Source of the DNA: Glycine soja
Lineage: Eukaryota; Streptophyta; Magnoliopsida; Fabales; Fabaceae
Direction: 5' to 3'
NCBI RefSeq assembly: GCF_004193775.1
Contig: NC_041002.1
Coordinates: forward strand, 6,931,261 to 6,995,260
Length of the DNA stretch: 64,000 nucleotides
Below, piece after piece: positions 46,260 through 58,230 of this stretch. The translations under genes and the position numbers were made by a program. Each line of letters opens with the position of its first letter. Within the stretch, counting starts at the first letter, position 1. The notes beneath the pieces are model-generated. The model worked only from the letters and a program-made list of their open reading frames with translations, ran no database searches and was not told the DNA's origin.

Positions 46260-47215
46260 ACATGTCGTCTTCCATTTTGATCACTGGTTTACTAAAAATA
46301 GCTAAAATTTTTATTGGGCCCAATTTTTTTCCCAATAATTACTATACTAAGACCTTCAACACGTCATCATCAGTTTTCAGCTCAATAATTTCAAATTTGA
46401 TAACTTTTCTGAATACTCAGAATGACCTGACTATAAAAAAAAATCGTCTTACTGTTTGTGATTGATGAATACCATAAGGGGGAATCTCTTGTGGTGCAAC
46501 TTGCTTGATCACATCCTTCAGTCCATCAATGCTACATATCGAAGGAATGTGAAATCTTTTTTGGATTTTTTCTTGTGAACGAGTAACCCACAAAGTCGTG
46601 TTGGTGTGACATATTCCACCTCTCGTTGTAATATAGCAAGGCATCATGAGTATGAGTCATAGTGGCTTGAAGTAAGTTTAATATACCACCTGGTGTTTTA
46701 TCAATGGTACATAATAACTCAATCGAACCAACACACGAGTATTGATCGTTACACATTAACATTGTGTTAACATCATCATCATTTTTCAATTGCATAGATT
46801 GAAAGGAAAATTGATTACTTGCATCTGCGAATGGCTACCCGTAGTAAATTTCATCCAAATATTGATCATCAGTTAGTTGAAGGGTATTATGCATTATGCT
46901 TTTTAGCGTTTCAAAACCACAATCATTACGTACTTGAATGGGTATCAGAGTGGAACTTTAGAAATAAACACCAAATTCGTTGTGAATAATCGATCAATTC
47001 GGAAAAATAAAAGCTAATCTAGAGTTGACAATGGTCTGACTTCTTGTTTCTCCCAAAAATGTCGCAGTTTCTTGTAAAATTCGGCGAGAATGTGTGATCT
47101 TTGAAAGTGTTGGTGTGGTATACATAGGTGTGGTATACATAGTGTTGGCGTGCCACTTCCTATGTGTTGTCAAGTACAACAATGTTGTGTCATGCTTTAA
47201 TTTTGCATCAGGCAT
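46260..47215 (-). pseudogene. TE-associated ORF with repeated D-D-D-V modules, function unknown
   Basis: On the minus strand two similar modules can be read. One is M-Q-L-K-N-D-D-D-V-N-T-M-L...G-S-I-E-L-L-C-T-I-D-K-T-P-G-G-I-L near 46790-46680. The other, near 46400-46300, carries the same elements with stops: E-L-K-T-D-D-D-V, then a G-x-I-E-like segment. Between them is H-S-F-D-M-C-S-I-D-G-L-K-D-V-I-K-Q-V-A-P near 46550-46500. The N-terminal part of the MULE-2 transposase has a related module (L-Q-I-C-D-D-E-D-V-E-T-M-L...S-V-L-E-L-Y). I recall this style from soybean transposon proteins, but do not know its function. Frames are broken in several places. Confidence 0.5.
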
Positions 47216-48752
47216 GCATTGTTATTATCATAACTAAAACAACCGAGTAGTCATTTCTATGTCAGTACATACGTGTAGTATTCATTTTTTTAATAGACAC
47301 ATGTTATTCACAATGTGTTGTCAACTTTGAGAATGATTTATGATGCTTCAGTGTTACAAAAAGCATACATTCGTAATTTTATAAGAAATTGTGACATTTT
47401 TGGGAGAAACAAGCAATGATCGTTCGTACGCCACCTATGCCTCAATCTGTGACCTACAGTGGGTTGGCTAATGTAGCTTCTTGCGATACTCAAACATTCT
47501 TCACCAACAGTATAGACTTTTGTTCCTTTGGTTAGGATCTTCAAGTTCAAAAGCCTCTCCAACTTATCAACAATTGCTACATAACCATCTAAGTGAAAAA
47601 AAATATCAATTGTTAGTAATAAAATAGAAAAGAAAATGACAAACACAAAATACCAAAAAAATAAATTACCACTGCATGTCCAAGATGATGTACATCAACG
47701 CCTGCTTCATCAGGTGCCGCTACCGCTACTGCTACTGGTTGCTGATGCACATCTGGTTCAACAAATGTGTCATATTGCTAAACCGATGGAACCCTTGGTT
47801 GTGTTGGACTCATGAATGGGTGCAAAATCATATAGAACCAATCCATGTAATCTGATGAACACTAGCCAGACACTACACAAATTTTTCCTACAGGTGCAAT
47901 GTAGTCACTGAACTGCATCCATCTATCATCCATTTCTTCAACAGAGACCAAAGGCGCAGTAGGATGTGGCGGAATAGTTTGGTTGTATCCAAACTGTCGT
48001 ACAACCCTCTCCGGTCGATGAATGACCGTCAAGGGACCGCATCTGAGATGGTCGAAAAATAATGAAATGACCTCAAATTCTCTAAATGAACGGTGGTCAC
48101 CATACAAAATCTAGCACACTACGTCAGGGGTCAGTCTCTCCAAACGCCTACGATATGTCGACATAGGCAATGCCTTGCCAGAGGTCCATCGACATGCACG
48201 CGGTCTCCTCTTGTCATAATCCTCGACAACTAGGGCGGAAGCAACAGGCGGGAAATGCTCATAGATCCAACACTAAATATATTTTGCAAACATATTCATT
48301 AAAATACGTGACAACATATAATAATCAACGGCAATGAAAAAAAATTTAGTAACATTTAAACTAACCTGTAATAGTGTGATATATCCTGTAAGTTGCCTCG
48401 GTGTGCTCTTTGACGCCTAATTTAAATTATCATACATATGCACAAGTGCAGCAATGCCCCAAGCAGCATCAAGTCACGTGCTACATCTAAGAATACCACA
48501 TGCACGTGTGTGACATTCTTGTTAGCAAAGAGTGTGCATCCAAGCATATGCAACAAATATGCTCGCGCTGCTACAATCTAGTGACATGAGTCAATTTTCA
48601 TCTGATACATGTCTTGCAGCCACGATAGTCGAACATAAGAGCTGTGACATTGAATCATCTCCACTCTCGCCTCTGTAGCGCTGACCTTGAGTAATTCCAC
48701 CAACATATCGACAACATCGTCAACATGAAGTTGCTCGAAGCTGTGGAACGTG

Positions 48753-50303
48753 TAACACCTCCTTTTTTGTAAAATAAATTAAAAAGGTTTTTTATAAATA
48801 AATAGAGTTTTAGAAAAATAATGAGGTTTTTATAATTAAATAAATAAGGAGAAATAGATTTATTAATTAAAATAATAGTTTGAAAGAAAATAAAAAAAAA
48901 AGATATTTTATTTATTCATTTAATAGGAAATAAAATAGAGTTCTTTTTTATAAAACAAATAAATAAATAAATAAATAGAGTAAATAATAGGTTGAGAGTA
49001 CCCTAGTTATAAACAGTGACATCTTAGGTTAGTTTTCAGACTGACGATACATCTTTACGCTTTCTCTTCCTCTCAAATTCATTTTCCCTTTTCCCCTCTC
49101 AAAACCCTATCTTTTTCTCGCATACACTCAAACATGTCTTAGTAAAATGATGATTCTAGACTTATTAACTGTTGAATCGTTACGAAATATTTACAAGATG
49201 TTCAGAGCTTATCTCCCCATACTCTCACCGTTGGGATTATGGACATAATGTCTGTGGTGGAAGATATGTCCCTCGCACTAAGCTTTCTCTTTTCTCGTAT
49301 ACACCAAACCTATCCTAGTAAAACTATGATCCCGGACTCGTTAACCGTTGGATCATCATGAAATTTGGACACCAGGTTCAAAATTCATTTCCGCACTTCT
49401 TCACAATTAGGATTTGCAAACTAATTTCTGCAGAGGGAGAAATACTCATCACACACAGACAGTAGAGTGAAGGCTTCAATCCCTTCTTCTTCTCTCTAAC
49501 GCTTGGAAACCTTAGCAGAACAATCAGAGGAAAACTTGAGAAATCTCAAGAAACCATTAGAGATGCCTTTATTGCTGCTGGAATACACACGCGAGTTGAA
49601 TTAGAGGTAAGGGATGAGTTTATCATAATTAGGGGTTAGAATGAACATGTGTAGGAATCCTTAGAAGATTAAATTGGGGTTTATTTTGGGATGTTTATTA
49701 GATTATAATTTTCCTTTACGATTATAAATACGATATTGTTGTATTTGACGGACCAATTGATGTCCTGATGCGAATTGGTTGATAAAATTGAGTGCTTTTG
49801 GTGTTTTCGTGTTTTTGACCTATGATTTTGATTCATTGATTTTAATATGATTATGTGAAATTGTTTGACGGGTTTTACTCCCCACATTGTGAGAAATATT
49901 TTTATATAAATTGTTATATTGAGATTATGAAATGATGATTCAAATTGTGAGTAAGTGACAAATTGAACCTGTGATGAATGGTGAAATACATGTGTGTTGA
50001 GATGTTGTATGTATTGTGAGCTATGAACTGTGCAATCACACAATTGTAAGACTCATTAAGGGTGACGAGTTTTTGTGCAACGAGTATTGTGATGGGATCC
50101 ATTATGGGAACTCGATGAGTTCAATAACTTTGATGCACGATGAGTTAAAATGATTTTGAAAACAATTGAGTAATTGTGTGTATTACATAGTTCATAGGTA
50201 AAGTGTATATGATTTATGAGGTGTGATAACATGCTACTTTGGGATTATACCATTGTGATTGAGACCGAGTGTATGTGATAAATTGAGTATGTATTGACTT
50301 GTA

Positions 50304-50351
<48 letters not shown>

Positions 50352-51479
50352 ATTGAGATGTTGTGTGCATTCAGTTATGAGCTATGAACTATACAATCAC
50401 ACGACTGTAAGACTTTTTAAAGGTGATGAGTTAATACGTGATGAGTATTGTGATGGGAACCACTGTGGGGACCCGATGAGTTTAATCATAAGCGCGACGA
50501 GATAAAATTATTTTGAGAACAATTGAGGAGTCGTGGGTTTTGTACAATTCATAGATAGAGTTTGTGTGCTAAAATGTTTTCTGGGTTGGACCTGAATCAG
50601 GAGCGAGAGGCCCTGACGGACTCTTCGGAGTGTAGGCCTTGGGGGTAAATACACCCGGTTTGAGTGCTCCTTTATGCCTGTGTCAATCCCACATGGTTGG
50701 AGCATTCTCGCAAAACAACGTGACCCTGACTAGTCTCCCTATGATTTTACCTAGTGAGAGTGACCTGACTTACTAGTGTGTGGTTTGTCTTGTCTTGTAC
50801 TCCCAGGCGCTTGACGAGGTTTTTCACTGACATGGTACTACATTGCATATCAGATTGAGTCTTAGTGTATCTGTTGCATAACGCTTGTGTATTGATCAAT
50901 ATTGATTGATTTAGTGATATTGTGTTTTGATCCTTGAGTATGTGAATGATGTGAAAATGAATGAGACGTGTTGTGTTGTGATGTGATGTTACGTGACAAA
51001 GTGGTGGAATGACGTGAGGTATGTTTAAGTAAGTTGTATCTCATTTATATGATATGTATATCTATGTTGTCATGTTTCTCTCTATTAGTTAGGAATGTGA
51101 TAACTCACTCCCCGTGTGCTATTTATGTTTAGATCCTGTAATGATCTTGAACTTTGTGTTCGTGGGAGCAGATGGTTAGGTGGATGACTATGGAGAACCT
51201 CATGCTAGAGGACGCTGGAACACAATGCTCTAATAGGATGTGACATTAGGGTATATGTTTCTATATTAATTGCATGAATTCTTGGATGGTCTTGTTTTGA
51301 GCCGAGATGATTTTATTATTTATTTGAACAAGTTCTATTATGATGTTAGAAAAGTGAATGTGAGACTTTTTACCCTTTGAAATACTTTTATTTAAATGCA
51401 TTTTAAAACTTTTATTTAATTATGTATTCCTATTTCTTTAATTATTAATAACTAAATGTCTGGGATAGAGGGTGTCACA
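48753..51479 (+). mobile_element. 2.7-kb LTR-type insertion (probable solo LTR) in PMD exon
   Basis: It begins tgtaacacc and ends ggtgtcaca: TG...CA with short imperfect inverted ends. The flanking 5-mers are gaacg (48748-48752) and taacg (51480-51484), 4 of 5 identical, and the PMD frame reads across the original site. No gag or pol frame is present and I found no second copy of its ends inside. It is therefore most simply a solo LTR of a large retrotransposon, or a non-autonomous relative. A related rearranged copy is at 11646-12830. Confidence 0.7.
50311..50350. repeat. (TG)n microsatellite
   Basis: About 20 TG units lie inside the LTR-type insertion. Confidence 0.95.
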
Positions 51480-52139
51480 TAACGCCCCCACGATAGGCAA
51501 ATGTAGCAATGACGTCATCCAAGGTGATAGTCACCTCTCTAACGGGCAAATGGAAACTACTAGTTTCCTTATGTCAACATTCCACAAAAGCAGACATTAG
51601 TCCTCGATCGCCCGTATCTAGGGAACACGCGATCAAAGGACTTAATTTGCTAGCAACCACAAGGCCTTCAATCTCTGGAGTAGGCCTCCCGAACTTAGCC
51701 ATCTTCCTTCCATGGGAAGATAACTTCAGGTCAGGATGTTCCTGCAAACAATTATATTGATCATGTAAAAAAATTATTAAGTTGTAAACTACGTGCTTTA
51801 TGTTTTTTAAGAGTTACATTCCTCTCCATTCCAGACTCTTAGAGCAATGTGATTTTCAAAATCCTTTAGAACTGATGTGTCATGGGGTCCGCCTGGAAAA
51901 CCCTCAACATCAGTAACAACTTCTTCAACATGTGCTTCTTGCTGCTCTTCGTTCAATTCCTTCACGGTCATAGAAGGATCCTCAACAACACACTCTTGTT
52001 GTTACTGTCTACATGCAGATGCAGTAGACCTTCGCCGCTGGGCATCATCGTCACTCGCTTCTCTCCTCCACAGGGTTTTTCCTATCGCTCGACCTAAAGC
52101 ACAACCAAGACCCCTAGTTCTAATTATTATCTGCACAAT

Positions 52140-53110
52140 ATTTTTTAAAATATTTTGAATTTTTGTTTCAATTATTTTTTTTAAACTAACTAACAATGTT
52201 AAACTATTTTGAATTTTTGTTTCAATCATTTTTTAAAACTAACTAACAATTTTAAAATATTTTAAATTCTTTTTTCAATCTTTTTTTAAAAATAACTAAC
52301 AATTTTAAATTAATTTAAAATATGGTTTCAATCTTTTTTTAACTAACAATTTTAAAATATTTTAAATTTTGTATTCATTTTTTAAAAATAACTAAAATTT
52401 TAAAATATTTTAAATTTTGTATCCATTTTTTTGAAATAACTAAAAATTTTAAATTATTTTAAAATATGGTTTCAATCTTTTTTTTAACTAAATAAAAATT
52501 TTAAAATATGATTTTAATCATCTTCTAAAACTAGCTAACAATTTTAGTATATTTTAAATTTCACTTTCAATCAGTTTTTAAAACTAACTAACATTTTTAA
52601 AATATTTTAAATTTTATTTTCATTCAATTTTTAAAAATAACTGACAATTTTAAATTATTTTAAAATATGGTTTCAATCTTTTTTTAACCAACTAATAATT
52701 TTAAAATATTTTAAATTTTGTATTCGGTTTTTTAAATAACTAACAATTTTAAAATATTATAAATTTTGTATCCATCTGTTTTAAAATAACTAACAATTTT
52801 AAATTATTTTAAAATATGGTTTCAATCTTTTTTTAACTAACTAACAATTTTAAAATCTTTTAAAATATGATTTTAATCATCTTCTACAACTAACTAACAA
52901 CTATAGTATATTTTAAATTTCACTTTCAATCATTTTTTTAAACTAACTAACATTTTTAAAATATTTTAAATTTTGTTTTCAGTCTTTTTTTTAAATAACT
53001 AAAAATTTTAAATTATTTTAAAATATGGTTTTTATCTTCTTTTTTAAATAACTCACAATTTTAAAATATTTTAAATTTTTGTTTCAATCAATTTTTAAAA
53101 TTTTAAAACT
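52140..53110. repeat. AT-rich minisatellite, roughly 50-60 bp units
   Basis: About 15-20 degenerate tandem copies of a unit like aactaactaacaattttaaaatattttaaatttt + gtttcaatcattttttaa. Two sub-types alternate, one with aaatatggtttcaatc and one with aattttgtattcatt, suggesting higher-order repeats. It lies directly upstream (5') of the third PMD gene. Confidence 0.85.
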
Positions 53111-53769
53111 AAATAAAAAATTCTTTTATAATTTTTTTCATCAATCTAATTTTTAATATAATTTTTTGTTGTTTCTATACCATTATAAAATACCACTACA
53201 AAATAATATCACCAATCAATCCGTACAAAACTATTGTTAATATATAAAAAATGACTAAAACATAACAAACAAAAAATAAATCGCAAAATAAATTTAAAAT
53301 TAACAAAATTGTAAAGCTAAATCAGAAATTAAATTAACATTTTTTTAAAAAAAAAAAGTCATACAAATTGATAATCCGTATGGTTTTTTCACAAAATAAG
53401 GCCTCTACCATGGCGTTTAGAGACAACACAAACATCACCAGCGGCATGACGAACAAAGGAGCAACAATGCATAAACAATGGGAGCATACTTACCTCGAAG
53501 CAGAACGAAAATGATGCAATGAAGAAGAAGTAGGAACCACGATGAAGAAGAACAACACCCACGAAGAAGAAGAATTAGCAACAGAGGAAGAAGAAGCAAG
53601 GAACGCGAAGAAGTAGCACGAACGGATGGAGAACAAGCAACACGAATGGAGGAAGAAGAAGCAACACGAACGCGAAGAGGAAGAAGAAGGATAATGGCGC
53701 AAAGGAAGAATAAGGATTGCGGCGCACAATGACTCGTACGGATGAGTCACTATTCCTTTTTATAAGCAA
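53111..53769 (-). other. 5' region of third PMD unit, low-complexity
   Basis: 53490-53720 is gaagaagaa-rich on the plus strand. Read in reverse it resembles the cttcttctt-rich leader just inside the left end of MULE-1 (18170-18290). Frames here encode Ser/Phe/Leu runs and are not supported as genes. It is probably the leader of the PMD transcript. Confidence 0.5.
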
Positions 53770-53844
53770 AAGGTGAAGGGCATTTTAGCCCTTTCACCTT
53801 TGTTGTTGGGTGTCCCAACAAAAACGCTAAGTGCACAAAGCAAC
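53770..53844 (-). repeat. Probable terminal inverted repeat of the third MULE unit
   Basis: Read in reverse, gttgctttgtgcacttagcg and then ttgttgggacacccaacaac parallels the MULE-1 terminus (gttgctaggtgcacccagc...tgctggtgcacccaac). Next to it is a hairpin (aaggtgaagggc...gccctttcacctt, 53770-53800). No matching left end or 9-bp duplication was found, so the other end is probably lost or rearranged. Confidence 0.5.
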
Positions 53845-54376
53845 GACTGACTTGGAAATGGGGATGATGTTGAAACAAGAACAATTTTGGAACCTAAATG
53901 CTAACACATGTAAGTGGACTTGGATTGTGAAATTGGAGTGTTATGATGATTATGAACCCAAAGCTTGAAGAGTTAAATAACTATGCCAATTTGGGTGGTT
54001 AAATTACGTGGTGTTTGTGTGTAATGGGGCAAAGCTTAAAGAGTTAAATAACTATGCCAAAGCTTGAAGAGTTAAATAACTATACCAACATATGTAGAGG
54101 CTTGAGAACTATTTGTATTTTGGTTGTGGGCATGTCTTATACTCTATATGATCAATAAAACTTTATCTTATAAAAAACACAATAGCAGTCACATCATCAA
54201 CATGTCATCATCATAAAATTAAAAGTCATATGTTTCTTATATCTCTCCGTTGTTGAGAGGCTTTGATGTATCTCTTCGTTGTTGAGAGGTGTTTTGGGTT
54301 GGGATATATAGTCAAGTGGAGAGGAGGTGATGGGGACATGATTAGTGGAGCGAAGAGTGAGATGTAAGGCCTAACC
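53845..54376. other. Spacer with short tandem repeat, no gene
   Basis: Three copies of aaagctt(g/a)a(a)gagttaaataactatgcca occur at about 53959-54090. Around 54241-54290 the block 'atctctccgttgttgagaggctttgatgt' is repeated. No gene is seen; part may be the LINE leader. Confidence 0.55.
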
Positions 54377-57088
54377 ATGGTAGCAGAGGATGAAGATGAG
54401 TTTGTTTTCAATGTGCAAGAAACAAAGGACCAAGCTACAATCTAGATGTGTGTTTGGCGAAGGTTTTTAATAGAAAAACCTATAAGGGTGCCAATAATGA
54501 AGGAACATATGGCATAAATCTGGAGTTCAATCAAAGGTATAGTGATCATTGAGATAGAAGGAAGATCGTTCTTATTCCACTTTTTCCACAAACTAGATGT
54601 TCAAAATGTGACGTCGAGGGGTTGTGGTCATTTGATAACTACATTCTTATACTAGAGAAACTAAAGTTAGATGATGTTTTGAGCAAAGTGCTATTATTTT
54701 ATGTGCCTTTCTGGATATAGGTCTACAACTTACCTGTTGGGTTCATGAATGAGATTATTGGTAAACACTTGGCCAACGATATTGGTGAATTTCTCGAGTA
54801 TGATCCTAAAAATAACCCTTGTTACTAGAGGTTGTTCATGTGAATTATAATGAGGATTGATGATGTTCATAACCCTTTGAAAAATGAGAAGAAAGTGAAG
54901 AAGCCCAGAGGTTAATGGAAACTTCTCTCCTTCAAGTACGAGAGACTTGGAACATTTTTCTTCCTTTATGGCAAACTTGGTCTTGGTCATGCTGACAAAT
55001 TTTGTCCCATGTTGTTTGAGTAGGAAGATGATGATGGTGTTCGAGACTGGGGTGTGCAAATCAGAGTAGACAATAGGAGGTACGACGGTGTCGCTGAGAG
55101 GAAGGGGATGAAGGTGGGCAAATGAAAAGGAAGAAGCAGGCGTATTTAGGAAAATAGTGGAAATCAGGGGAGCATTAATGAGCCTAATGAAAGAAATCAT
55201 GGTGAGGATTCTAATAAATCAAGTGAACAAAGGATAATGCAAATAATGGCACATTAAATGTTGTTGTGGTTAAGGAAGGGAATCAATTAGCAGCTGGAAA
55301 TATCAATATAATTAATGTTGTTGGTGGTGTAACACCAAATTTCATGAATGCAGTGGTTGGTGAAGCATCTATTTCTGTTAATACTGAAACTAGAGGAGAA
55401 TATTTGCTAGTTATTGTGAAGGGTGAGGCCAACACAATTACTAGGTCATAAGTGGTTGGTGGGGAGTTTTAGATGGACAAAAAAAGACGTAGATAGGAGG
55501 GTAGACAAGGAAAAACAAATATGCTAGTGGAGGAAGGAATGAATATGGCAAAGAAGGAAGATAAGTTCAAACAATGATAACCTAATTATTTTTTATTGGT
55601 GGGTCCTGATTCCCAGGCATGCTAAGAGCAATGAAATTCTTAGGTTAGGACTACCAAGGCCTGGGTAACCTGCAAGCAGTTCCTATTTTGAAGGACCTAA
55701 TACGAGATCACAAACCAGATGATATGTTCTTGGTAAAGACACTAGTGCATGCTAATAAAGTTTAAGAAATAAGAATGAAGATTGGGTTTGACTTTGCTTT
55801 TGCAGTGGACAAAGATGGAGGAAGTGGAGGATTGACATTTCTCTGGAATAAAATTGTAGTTGTCAAATTTCTAATTTCAATATTGGTTGGCATCTTACTT
55901 GTTTCTATTATTTTCCTAAGAGTACTAGGAGGAAAGATTCTTGCGATATTCTTTGGAATCTTTCTTCTCAATCTAATGTTCCCTGGTGTGTTATTAGTGA
56001 TTTTAATGAATTACTGTCTATGATGATATTTGTGGCAGAATTGAACGTCCCTCTTGGCTGATCAACGGATTCAGGGAAGCAGTGATGGATTGTAGTCTTC
56101 TTGATATTCCAATGGAGGCGGTATCCTTTCACCCAGTCCAAAAGCAAGGGCACTCCTAATGTTGTAGAGGCAAGTCTAGATCATGCATTGCTTACTTCTA
56201 TGTGACTTGATTTGTTCCCTAATTTAAAGTTAGTAATGGGTTGGGCACTATATCTGATCATAGCCTAATCATTCTTAACACAAATTTGGAGAATTACAAA
56301 AGATATAGGAAAAAAGTTAAATTTGAGAATGCTTGGTTGTTTGAGGAGGACATTGATGAAGTGGTAAATAAGAGCCTACAGTACAAATGGTGAGAATTAT
56401 ATTTTAAAAAAAATCAGGGTTATCAGGAGGACTTGGAGGCATGGGGAATGAGAGTTTGAAGCATATTTAGAGAAGATATATCCAAGAGCAAGCATAAGTT
56501 GGAGGAGCTTAGGAATTTGGTGGGGGATGATACTATTGAAGAATATAATGGGCAGAGGGACAAACTTACTAAATTGTTACTTCAAGAAGAGGGCTTCTGG
56601 AAGCAAAGGTCCAAGGCACATTGGCTAAAGGGAAGTGATATGAGCACTAAGTATTTTCGCACAATGGCCTTAACTAGAAAGACAATAAATGAATTGGGAG
56701 TTTGGAGGGTGAGGAGGGGAGGAAGGTGGAGATGCAAGAGGGGATTTTTGAACTAACTTTTTATTATTTTGTAGGTACAACCATGGAGGTGGTATATGTT
56801 CCTGTGATACGAAAAATGGTCCCCAAGTTGTTAGATGAGGATAATGTTGAACTAACAGGACCCTTGACAAGAGAGGAATTCAAGGAAGCAATTTTTTAAA
56901 TGCAGGCTGATAAAGAACCAAGAGCAGATGGATTTAATCTGACATTCTATCAACACTTTTGGAGCACCTTTTGAGAAGATGTCTTAGTATCTTGCTTCCA
57001 GTGGATCTAAATGGGGAGCTTCATTATGCTACCAATGATACTAATATTGCTTTTATTCCAAAGATTCACCATTCGAGAGTGTTGCAAT
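54377..57088 (+). pseudogene. L1-type LINE: ORF1-like, endonuclease and start of reverse transcriptase
   Basis: The likely start is ATG 54377 (M-V-A-E-D-E-D-E-F). A DUF4283-like N-terminal domain follows (I-V-I-I-E-I-E-G-R-S, then broken frames; G-H-A-D-x-F-C-like zinc segment near 54985). An endonuclease domain starts near 55650 (G-L-G-N-L-Q-A-V-P-I-L-K-D-L-I, later I-x-D-F-N-E near 55995 and I-E-R-P-S-W-L near 56040, with stops). Reverse transcriptase starts near 56500 (F-W-K-Q-R-S-K-A-H-W-L-K-G-S-D, then M-Q-A-D-K-E-P-R-A-D-G-F-N-L). It is cut at about 57088 by an LTR, just after N-D-T-N-I-A-F-I-P-K-I. Stops are frequent. It is old and inactive, and would have copied itself by target-primed reverse transcription. 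Confidence 0.8.
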
Positions 57089-57653
57089 GTGAGCCCCGAC
57101 GGGTCGACGATATAAAAAGATAGAGAGTTTTCCAAAAAGAAAAATAGGGAGTCGCCACCAACATTTATTTAAGGAAAATATCAGAAAAACCAAGAAAGAT
57201 AAGGAATGGTCTACGATTTGAGAAAAAAGTTCGGGAGTTGTTTGCGCATGGGAAAGGTGTTACCACTCCGCGCGCCTGTTATGAAGACGAGAGCCTTTAA
57301 TCGAGTGTGCTAAAAATAAAATAACTTTTTAATTGTTTATCTTCCCTTGAGAATATGAGTTATATTTTTTATTTAGAAAAAGAAAGCAAGTTTTTAATTT
57401 TAGAAAAGAGAGAATTTTATGTTTTTTTTTAAATTGACAAGGGGTATGCCCTCGCTCCTACGTATCTCAGGTTCAATAAGGAAATCAGACTTATGTAGTT
57501 CTTTGGATAGAAAATAGTTTGTGTGTTGGGTTGATTTTATCTTTTTCGAAAGATTTGTTTTAATTGAGTGAAAAAGAGTCGCTAAGGCATTAGACCTTGA
57601 AACGATATTTGAATTTTAAGAAAACATGGAGAGAATTGCTTAAGGCATTGGAC
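57089..57653 (+). mobile_element. 5' part of a gypsy-type LTR, cut by CACTA-2
   Basis: It starts tgtgagccccgacgggtcgac and has gggagtcgccaccaac at about 57150, a combination I recall from soybean gypsy LTRs. It begins exactly where the LINE reading frame is lost and stops where the CACTA terminus begins. The rest of the LTR would lie beyond the right end of the window. Confidence 0.7.
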
Positions 57654-58230
57654 CACTACTAAAAAATCATGATTTAGCGACAAAATTCTCATTAAATTCG
57701 GTCGCTATCAGTGTTAGTAACCGAAATAGCGACCGAAGTTATCAAATCGCAAAAACCCAAGTAGCTAAGTCCATTGTAACCGAATTTATTTTCGGCTGCT
57801 ATTTAGTAACCGAAATAGTGACACACTAAAATAATCATTTTGGTCACTGCATATTTGGTTGCTATTTTGCTTGGGACCGATTATGCAACCGAACCTGTCC
57901 GTCACTAATTCGATCGCTACTATGTAATTAAATTTAAAATTTAAAATAAAATCAAAAAATATTCGGTTGTTATTTCAGTCACTATCATATAATTAAACTT
58001 AAATATGAAATAAATTCAGAAGGTGTTTGGTAGCTATTTCAGTCGCTATTGGATAATCAATTTTAATATATAACTTAAAAAATACCTTCGGTCGCTAATT
58101 TGGTGGCTAAATTTGCAATAAAATACATTTTAGTCGCTAATTAGGTTTCTAGTATATAATTTATTTCAAAATTTAATGTATTTCGGTTGCTAATTTGGTC
58201 GCTATTTAATATTAATTTTTTTAATGCAAA
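57654..58230. repeat. CACTA-2 terminal and subterminal repeats
   Basis: It begins cactactaaaaaatc and contains more than a dozen copies of ggtcgctattt / aaatagcgacc and (t)aaccgaaa / ttcggttac in both orientations. The motif differs from that of CACTA-1 (ACGACGGTGTTTA), so the two elements belong to different families. Confidence 0.88.

Larger units (their letters stand above)
47430..52127 (-). pseudogene. MAIN-like plant mobile domain gene of the third MULE unit
   Basis: Minus-strand exons: 52127 to about 51822 (I-R-T-R-G-L-G-C-A-L-G-R; later V-W-N-G-E-E), 51741-51480 (L-S-S-H-G-R-K, S-F-H-L-P-V-R-E-V-T-I-T-L-D-D-V), the same exon after the insertion from 48752 down, about 48290-47680 (C-W-I-Y-E-H-F-P, then R-P-E-R-V-V-R-Q-F-G-Y) and about 47590-47430 (terminal E-C-L-S-I-A-R-S and an Arg-rich end). 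Exon order matches the MULE-1 PMD gene. The expected start codon reads ATA (52127-52125), the exon 1 donor looks mutated, and stops and shifts are frequent in 48290-48750. A 2.7-kb LTR-type insertion (48753-51479) lies inside exon 2. The gene is long dead. Confidence 0.83.
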
